Origin: Candidatus Wirthbacteria bacterium CG2_30_54_11
GTDB lineage: Bacteria > Patescibacteriota > CG2-30-54-11
Assembly (NCBI GenBank): GCA_001873755.1
Contig: MNZT01000123.1
Span: forward strand, 1-17,682
Length of the DNA stretch: 17,682 bases
Reading direction: 5' to 3'
The position numbers and the translations under genes were made by a program. This document shows, piece by piece, positions 12,306 through 17,682 of the stretch; position 1 is the first letter of the stretch; every line of letters starts with the position of its first letter. Under the pieces are notes generated by a model that saw only the letters and a program-made list of their open reading frames with translations, had not been told where the DNA came from and did no database searches.

Positions 12306-13871
12306 ATGTCCAATCCACAGAGTGCAAAGGAAGTGCAGAAAGAACCCGTGGCAGAGAGGTACCAGCTTTTCACCGAGCTGCTCGAGCAGATGACCACCAA
12401 CAACGCTCCCTCCGTCGGCGATGTCGTCGAGGGGACGGTAGTGGCTCTGAGTAAGGGCGAAGCTCTGGTTGATTTTGGTGCCAAATCCGAAGGAGTGATC
12501 CAGGGACGGGAACTCGTCGACCTCACAAGCGACGACCCGCTGGCTGTCGGTTCGAGCATTTTGGCTATCGTTCTGTTTTCTGAAGACGAAGAGGGCAGGG
12601 CTATCCTGTCCGTGCGCCGCGCCCGGGCAGAGAAGAAATGGCGCGAAATGAAAGACAAGTTCGACAACAAGACCGCGGTCGATGTCGTGGTGGTCCAGCC
12701 CAACAAGGGCGGCCTGATCGTCAACGCCGAGGGACTCCAGGGATTCGTCCCTATCTCTCAGCTTGGCCCCGCACATTATCCCAGCAAGATCGCGAAGGGG
12801 CCCGGCTTCTCCGATGCCGCCATCGCGTATCTCACGCAGTTCGTGGGCGCAGAATTCCAGACTGAGATCATCGAATTCGAGCGAGAGACCAACCGTCTCA
12901 TCCTCTCCGAGAGGACCTACCTGCAGCACACCAAGGGTTTCCGTCCCCAGGAAGAGCTCGACTTCAAGGTCGGCGATACCGTCAAGGGCAAGGTCGTCGC
13001 GATCAAGGACTTCGGTATCTTCGTCGACCTCGGCTCTGCCAGCGGTCTGGTGCATATCTCTGAAATGTCCTGGGATCGTGTCAATCATCCCGGCGATCTG
13101 GTCAAGATCGGCGAGGATGTCTCGGTCAAGGTCATCGGTATCGAAGAGGGGGCCCGTCGCGTCTCTCTCAGCATGAAGCAGCTTTCCGAAAATCCCTGGG
13201 TCAAGGTCGCCGAACGCTACTCGATCGGTGCGGTCGTCAAGGGTAAAGTTACCAAGATCGTGGACTACGGTGCATTTGTCCAGCTCGAGCCCGGTTTCGA
13301 CGGACTTGTTCATATCTCTGAGCTTTCCTCGTTCCACGTCAAAGATCCTGCCGATGTCCTGCAGGAAGGTCAGGAAGCTGATTTCAAGATCATCCTCCTG
13401 GATAAGGACGGACAGAGACTCGGCCTCAGCTTCAAGCAGGCCAATCCTGAACCTTTGACCCCTTCTGCCGGTACCCCGACGGTTGAGAAGAAACACACGG
13501 CCAAAGCAGAAGAACCGACCTCAGCCGTGCCGACGCCAGAGCAGGAACCAACCCCGGTGGTTGAAAACGCTCCCGCAGTCGAAGCAGAAAAGATCGAAGC
13601 GGCACCCGAAAAAGCTGTTCAGGCAGAAGCACCTGTGGTCCCAGAAGAGCCCGCAGTCGACAAAGGCGAAGCTGTCCAATCGCTCACCGAACTCGATGGG
13701 GTCGGACCTGCCGTGGCAGAAAAATTGTACGATGCAGGGTACCAGACCGTAGAAAAGATCAGCTCATCGACTATTTCCGAGCTGTCGCTGATCCCCGGCA
13801 TCCGCATGGCCACGGCCGAAAAGATTCAGAAGAGCGCCGCTCTCAAAGCGAGCGACGCAACGAAAGAATAA
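12306..13871 (+). CDS. rpsA: Ribosomal protein S1-like, four S1 domains plus C-terminal helix-hairpin-helix domain
   Basis: 521 residues. Four S1 (OB-fold) RNA-binding repeats lie at about 37-105, 120-195, 221-292 and 305-378; repeats 3 and 4 are the clearest ('VGDTVKGKVVAIKDFGIFVDL...GLVHISEMS' and 'VVKGKVTKIVDYGAFVQL...GLVHISELS'). Repeat 2 is degenerate. A flexible linker rich in Pro, Ala and Glu (about 380-465) leads to 'LTELDGVGPAVAEKLYDAGY' (470-489) and 'ELSLIPGIRMATAEKI' (502-517), two helix-hairpin-helix motifs of the kind found in DNA repair proteins and in NusA and RpoA tails. It should help mRNA docking on the 30S subunit; the tail suggests an extra nucleic-acid or RNA-polymerase contact, which is inference. 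ftsH follows 64 bp downstream with no terminator between, so they may be cotranscribed. Confidence 0.88.
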   Translation: MSNPQSAKEVQKEPVAERYQLFTELLEQMTTNNAPSVGDVVEGTVVALSKGEALVDFGAKSEGVIQGRELVDLTSDDPLAVGSSILAIVLFSEDEEGRAILSVRRARAEKKWREMKDKFDNKTAVDVVVVQPNKGGLIVNAEGLQGFVPISQLGPAHYPSKIAKGPGFSDAAIAYLTQFVGAEFQTEIIEFERETNRLILSERTYLQHTKGFRPQEELDFKVGDTVKGKVVAIKDFGIFVDLGSASGLVHISEMSWDRVNHPGDLVKIGEDVSVKVIGIEEGARRVSLSMKQLSENPWVKVAERYSIGAVVKGKVTKIVDYGAFVQLEPGFDGLVHISELSSFHVKDPADVLQEGQEADFKIILLDKDGQRLGLSFKQANPEPLTPSAGTPTVEKKHTAKAEEPTSAVPTPEQEPTPVVENAPAVEAEKIEAAPEKAVQAEAPVVPEEPAVDKGEAVQSLTELDGVGPAVAEKLYDAGYQTVEKISSSTISELSLIPGIRMATAEKIQKSAALKASDATKE

Positions 13872-13935
13872 ATATCATCAATAGGCGCGACGCTGGAATC
13901 ATCGTCCTGACCCTTGGATACAGAGGAGGCGTGGA

Positions 13936-15828
13936 ATGAGTAAATCCTGGCTGAGAAATAATCTCGGCCTCATCATCCTGGCCATCATCGGGCTCGTATT
14001 CCTCTATGCCGTGGTGACTCCATTTGAGCCGAACGTGCAGGAAGTCGGGATCACGACCGTGATCAAGGAAGTGAAGAACAGCGAGGTCGAGAGCATCTCG
14101 ATCTCCGGCAACAAGCTCGACATAACGCTCAATGACGGTACCAGGCAGTCAGCCCAGCAGGCGACCAATGTCGACATCCTGCAAGTCCTTTCCTCTCAGG
14201 GAGTGGATCTGTCCACGGTTCCCCTGACCTTCAAAAGTCAGCAGATGAGCGGAATGATCGGCGATGTGCTGGCAGCCTTGATCCCTACGCTCCTGATCAT
14301 CGGATTTATCGTCTTCATGATGCGTCAGGCAGGAGGGGGTGGTGGAGGTTCTGCCTTTTCCTTTGGCCGCAGCAAAGCCAAGATGTACGCCGAAGAAGGC
14401 GCCGAAGGGCAGGACAAGTCCAAGGAAAAGAAAAGGACAAAATTCGAGGATGTCGCCGCCCTGGAAGAAGCCAAAGAAGAGCTGAACGAAATCGTGGAAT
14501 TTCTGAAACATCCACAGAAATTCGCTTTGCTCGGGGCGCGGATCCCCAGAGGTGTTTTGCTCGTCGGGCCTCCGGGCACCGGCAAAACGCTGCTCGCACG
14601 CGCGGTCGCTGGAGAAGCGGGGGTACCGTTCTTTTCCATCAGCGGTTCTGAATTTGTAGAAATGTTTGTGGGTGTCGGTGCTTCACGGGTCCGCGATCTC
14701 TTCGACCAGGCCAAGAAGGCCGCTCCCTGCATCGTATTCGTCGATGAGATCGACGCCGTGGGGCGCCATCGTGGGGCAGGACTGGGCGGTGGACATGATG
14801 AACGTGAACAGACCCTGAATCAGATCCTGGTAGAGATGGACGGATTCGACGCCCGGACCAATGTCATCATCATGGCGGCGACCAACCGGCCTGATGTCCT
14901 CGATCCGGCCTTGCTCCGCCCCGGCCGTTTTGACCGGCAGGTGATCCTCGACCGGACCGATATCAAAGGACGCACTGCGATCCTTAATATTCATGCCAGA
15001 GGAAAGCCCCTGGCTGCTGGCGTCAACCTTGAGCTCGTGGCCAAACTGACCCCGGGATTCTCCGGCGCTGATCTGGAAAACGTCATGAATGAAGCGGCGA
15101 TACTCGCAGCCCGACGGGACAAGAAAAAGGTCGGGATGTCAGAGCTAGAGGAAGCGGTGGACCGCATCCTGGCAGGACCGGAACGCAAGAGCAAAGTGGT
15201 CACCGAAACCCAAAAGAAGCTGACTGCCTACCACGAAGCCGGGCATGCCCTGGTGGCCAAGAAGCTGCCCAACGCCGACCCGGTACATAAAATATCGATC
15301 ATTGCTCGTGGCATGGCAGGCGGCTATACCCGTTTTTTGCCGACCGAAGAGAGGGACAACTGGACCCGCGCCCAGTTCAAGGACATGATCGCAGCCATGC
15401 TCGCAGGGCATGCCTCCGAGGAGATTGTGTTCGGTGACGTCACCACGGGAGCCCGGGACGATCTGCAGCGCGCTACCCGCATCGCCCGCAAGATGGTGAC
15501 CGAGTATGGCATGAGCGATGTCATGGGTCCTCAGGCATTCGGGCAGCAGGAGTCTGCTGATGTGTTCCTGGGGCACGATATCATGCGCCACAGAGACTAC
15601 AGCGAAGATGTCGCACGCCAGATAGACGCCGAGGTCAGTGCGATCATGAAATATGCCTATAAGCAGGCCACCGATATCATCGTAGCCGAGCGCGTTTTGC
15701 TCGACAAAATCGCCTCCGTGCTGATCGAGAAGGAAACCCTGGAAGGCGAAGAATTTGAATCCTTTTTCGTCGAACCGGTACTGGAGCCGGGCAAGGTCAC
15801 GAAGGTGAAGCGCAGTATTGACAGCTGA
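13936..15828 (+). CDS. ftsH: ATP-dependent zinc metalloprotease FtsH
   Basis: 630 residues, standard length. Two membrane segments (about 10-27 and 107-128) flank a ~75-residue extracytoplasmic domain. A glycine-rich linker (133-138) leads to the AAA+ domain with Walker A GPPGTGKT (211-218), Walker B CIVFVDEID (265-273), pore motif FVGVGASRVR, and the second region of homology ATNRPDVLDPALLRPGRFDR (315-334). The M41 protease domain has HEAGH (433-437), with a third zinc ligand in TGARDDL (504-510). It degrades misfolded membrane proteins and short-lived regulators. The ATG is preceded by AGAGGAGG (13922-13929). It starts 64 bp after the S1 gene and is followed by a terminator hairpin at 15932-15971. 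Confidence 0.98.
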   Translation: MSKSWLRNNLGLIILAIIGLVFLYAVVTPFEPNVQEVGITTVIKEVKNSEVESISISGNKLDITLNDGTRQSAQQATNVDILQVLSSQGVDLSTVPLTFKSQQMSGMIGDVLAALIPTLLIIGFIVFMMRQAGGGGGGSAFSFGRSKAKMYAEEGAEGQDKSKEKKRTKFEDVAALEEAKEELNEIVEFLKHPQKFALLGARIPRGVLLVGPPGTGKTLLARAVAGEAGVPFFSISGSEFVEMFVGVGASRVRDLFDQAKKAAPCIVFVDEIDAVGRHRGAGLGGGHDEREQTLNQILVEMDGFDARTNVIIMAATNRPDVLDPALLRPGRFDRQVILDRTDIKGRTAILNIHARGKPLAAGVNLELVAKLTPGFSGADLENVMNEAAILAARRDKKKVGMSELEEAVDRILAGPERKSKVVTETQKKLTAYHEAGHALVAKKLPNADPVHKISIIARGMAGGYTRFLPTEERDNWTRAQFKDMIAAMLAGHASEEIVFGDVTTGARDDLQRATRIARKMVTEYGMSDVMGPQAFGQQESADVFLGHDIMRHRDYSEDVARQIDAEVSAIMKYAYKQATDIIVAERVLLDKIASVLIEKETLEGEEFESFFVEPVLEPGKVTKVKRSIDS

Positions 15829-15910
15829 CGCCCTCTGACATATCTTTACCACTGTTCTTCCGTTTACCGGATACCTATGATACAGGTGCCGATGATAGAA
15901 CCGATACCGA

Positions 15911-15920
15911 GCCAATTGGC
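15911..15920. repeat. Perfect 10-bp palindrome in the purH leader
   Basis: GCCAATTGGC is self-complementary and is followed at once by GAACGCC, so GGCG...CGCC pairings are also possible. It lies just upstream of the terminator hairpin. Whether it competes with that hairpin is unknown. Confidence 0.3.
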
Positions 15921-15931
15921 GAACGCCTATT

Positions 15932-15971
15932 AAAACCCTGCATGGAAAACAAAATCCGTGTAGGGTTTTTT
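15932..15971 (+). terminator. Intrinsic terminator between ftsH and purH, inside the purH leader
   Basis: AAAACCCT (15932-15939) pairs with AGGGTTTT (15962-15969). A G.U pair (15940/15961) and CATGG/CCGTG (15941-15945 with 15956-15960) continue the stem, around a ten-base A-rich loop. Six Ts (15966-15971) complete an intrinsic terminator. It lies 21 nt before the purH ATG, leaving no room for a separate promoter behind it. Confidence 0.85.
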
Positions 15972-15992
15972 AATTCATTACAGAAGGTGCTC

Positions 15993-17615
15993 ATGCAGAC
16001 TAAACGACGCGCGTTGATCAGCCTCTATGACAAGACCGGTATCGATGAACTCGCCCGCAAGCTCTCTGACTTTGGCTACGATATCCTCTCTACCGGCGGG
16101 ACCGCAAAAGCACTCCAGAAGGCAGGATTTGCGGTGACCGAGGTGGCAGATGTTACCGGTGCAGCCGAATATCCGGAAGGTCTGGTCAAAACCCTTCACC
16201 CCCGTATCCACTTCGCCCTGCTTGCCAACCGTGACGACCCTGAGCATATGGCGCGCATGGAGCAGGACGGCATCATCCCCATTGATATCGTGGTCTGCAA
16301 TCTCTATGCTTTTCATACTGTGGCGGACAAGGCTGAGGTCAGCGATGAAGAACTTCGTCATCTCATCGACATTGGCGGTCCCACCATGATCCGAGCCGGT
16401 GCCAAGAACTGGAAATATGTAGCAGTGCTTACGAACCCGGAAGATTATCCGGTACTCATCGCTGAGCTGGAAAAGGGAGAGGGAACGAGCAGTCAGGATT
16501 TCAGAGCCCGCATGGCGGTCAAGGCTTTTGAGCATACGGCTGACTATGATGCGCTCGTGTACAAGACCCTGGCACATCAGCTGAACCATGAACAGATCCT
16601 TCGCACCAAGTTCGTTCAGGGCACGGTGCTCCGCTATGGTGAGAACCCCCATCAGAAAGCCATATCCTACTTCGATCCATCCTATCCCCGTCCCAACATC
16701 ATGGCGTCCAGGCAGCTGTGGGGCAAGGAGATCTCTTTCAATAATCTCGTCGACGGGGATGCTGCGCTGGAGGCTGTCATGGGCTTTCCTCAGTGCGCGG
16801 TGGCGGTGGTCAAACACACCAATCCCTGCGGACTGGCGTCGGCGGCCACGGCACGACTGGCCCTGGAAACAGCCTGGGAGGGCGATATCGTCTCTGCCTT
16901 TGGCTCTGTCATTGCCTGCAACCGTCCGGTGGATGCCGGATTCATGGATTTTCTGGATGCCAGGTTTGTGGAAATGGTGATCGCTCCGTCCTTTGCCCCG
17001 GATGTGATGACCTGGCTTCAGACGCACAAGAAAAAGAACCTTCGAGTTTTGGAAGTCGGAGATGTCAGCGTGCCGGCCAACAGGCTTTCCTATAAATCCG
17101 TGCATGGCGGTATGCTGGTGCAGGACGAGGACGATGCCGTGTTTGAAAAATGGGAGAGCGTCACCAAAACCATGTTCCCTGAGGACAAGAACGCGCTCGG
17201 CAAGTTCTCCTTTCAAGCGCTCAAGTATATCAAGTCCAATGAAATTTCCATTGTCCGCGAATACAAGCCCGGTTTTTTCCATATGCTCGGCATGGGTGCC
17301 GGGCAGCCCAACAGGGTGGATTCCATCCGCAAGCTCGCCCTCCCGAAGGCTCGCGAGAACCTTGAGCGCGAGGCGAAGGCCCTTGGGAAGGCTGAAGGTG
17401 AGATCGAAGCCTATATCAATGGGCAACTCGCTCAGTGTGTACTCGGTTCTGGGGCGTTCTTCCCGTTCCGTGACAGTATCGAGGAGATACAGAAGATCGG
17501 GATCAGGTATGTCGTGCAGCCGGGGGGTTCGGTCAACGACAGCGAGGTCATCGCGGCTTGCGACGAGTTCGGTATCGCCATGGTTTTCACCGGCATGAGG
17601 CATTTCAAACATTGA
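15993..17615 (+). CDS. purH: Bifunctional AICAR transformylase / IMP cyclohydrolase
   Basis: 540 residues from the ATG at 15993. The N-terminal cyclohydrolase (MGS-like) domain shows ALISLYDKTGI (7-17), STGGTAKAL (33-41) and KTLHPRIHFALLA (66-78). The C-terminal transformylase shows RYGENPHQ (214-221), KHTNPCG (264-270), the potassium-site region KYIKSNEISIV (about 411-421), GAGQPNRVDS (435-444) and the terminal MVFTGMRHFKH. It catalyses the last two steps of de novo IMP synthesis. An AAGGTG ribosome binding site (15984-15989) supports this start. An in-frame ATG at 15942 falls inside the terminator hairpin and was rejected. No further purine gene is visible; 67 bp remain after the stop. Confidence 0.97.
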   Translation: MQTKRRALISLYDKTGIDELARKLSDFGYDILSTGGTAKALQKAGFAVTEVADVTGAAEYPEGLVKTLHPRIHFALLANRDDPEHMARMEQDGIIPIDIVVCNLYAFHTVADKAEVSDEELRHLIDIGGPTMIRAGAKNWKYVAVLTNPEDYPVLIAELEKGEGTSSQDFRARMAVKAFEHTADYDALVYKTLAHQLNHEQILRTKFVQGTVLRYGENPHQKAISYFDPSYPRPNIMASRQLWGKEISFNNLVDGDAALEAVMGFPQCAVAVVKHTNPCGLASAATARLALETAWEGDIVSAFGSVIACNRPVDAGFMDFLDARFVEMVIAPSFAPDVMTWLQTHKKKNLRVLEVGDVSVPANRLSYKSVHGGMLVQDEDDAVFEKWESVTKTMFPEDKNALGKFSFQALKYIKSNEISIVREYKPGFFHMLGMGAGQPNRVDSIRKLALPKARENLEREAKALGKAEGEIEAYINGQLAQCVLGSGAFFPFRDSIEEIQKIGIRYVVQPGGSVNDSEVIAACDEFGIAMVFTGMRHFKH

Positions 17616-17682
17616 TCCGTCATATAAAGGAAACGGGCTGGAAGTGATAAGCTAGGAGAAGGAGAAGAAGCGAAGTTTGTCA
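17616..17682. other. Intergenic end of window
   Basis: These 67 bases after purH are purine-rich (GGAGAAGGAGAAGAAGCGAAG). They contain GATAAGCTA, similar to the small repeat at 3551-3559. No terminator, start codon with ribosome binding site, or gene is seen. Confidence 0.3.

Noticed and set aside
12297..13496. Long open frame antisense to the S1 gene (399 codons)
   Set aside because: The Asp/Leu/Arg-rich translation is typical of the reverse of GTC/GAT/CTC-rich codons; no motif or ribosome binding site is present.
15942..15992. ATG at 15942 as purH start
   Set aside because: It lies within the terminator stem, and the ATG at 15993 has a ribosome binding site and the expected PurH N-terminus.
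15829..15992. ZTP (pfl) or purine riboswitch before purH
   Set aside because: ZTP riboswitches often precede purH, but I could not find the conserved pfl core or the purine-riboswitch loop sequences in this leader.
15978..17612. Long open frame antisense to purH (544 codons)
   Set aside because: It mirrors purH codons, shows no recognisable motif, and the plus-strand frame has every PurH signature.

Overview
This 17.7-kb window looks like a chromosomal segment of a Candidate Phyla Radiation (Patescibacteria, Parcubacteria-like) bacterium with moderate GC. That is inference. It rests mainly on the major type IV pilin at 7778-8158, whose N-terminal helix runs into a 'KKSRDARRKADL' stretch followed by a 'YYDDNLRYP' stretch, a pattern I associate with these genomes. 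Supporting signs are a minimal type IV pilus locus, tRNAs with encoded CCA, and compact intergenic regions rich in small palindromes. The species cannot be named from the sequence.

Layout. 1-76 (-) is the first 25 codons of an IS30-like transposase, preceded by a hairpin that would hide its ribosome binding site. 211-1716 (+) is a divergent Ldh_2-fold oxidoreductase-like protein with a C-terminal extension. 1780-3096 (+) is a membrane-anchored lysozyme-fold protein. 3170-4164 (-) carries five tRNAs, transcribed in the order Leu(CAG), Leu(GAG), Val(UAC), Phe(GAA), Gly(GCC) and closed by an intrinsic terminator. 4198-4953 (-) is a YebC-family protein with a good promoter, probably read through into the tRNAs. 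5113-12155 (-) is a prmA-pilus block: prmA, pilB, pilC, major pilin, pilD and three minor prepilins. 12306-17615 (+) runs divergently from it and carries an S1-domain protein, ftsH and purH.

How the genes relate. prmA and pilB overlap by four bases (GTGA), so a translation-linked methyltransferase is probably coupled to the pilus ATPase. The major pilin sits inside the locus with its own promoter, a very strong Shine-Dalgarno and its own terminator, as expected for the most abundant subunit. Retraction ATPase (pilT) and pilMNO are not in this window. The S1 protein, FtsH and PurH are housekeeping genes. An intrinsic terminator hairpin lies in the purH leader, 21 nt before its start codon.

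Most unusual signal. Short palindromes with arms of the form GTCRYTC/GARYGAC are attached directly to the CCA ends of four of the five tRNAs. In the best cases the CCA itself forms the outer part of the stem. The arms differ between copies by changes that preserve pairing. A fourth arm variant forms the ends of a 79-bp MITE-like palindrome, flanked by CCAAGG repeats, beside the yebC promoter. This could be a family of small mobile palindromes that targets tRNA 3' ends, a tRNA 3'-processing device, or both.
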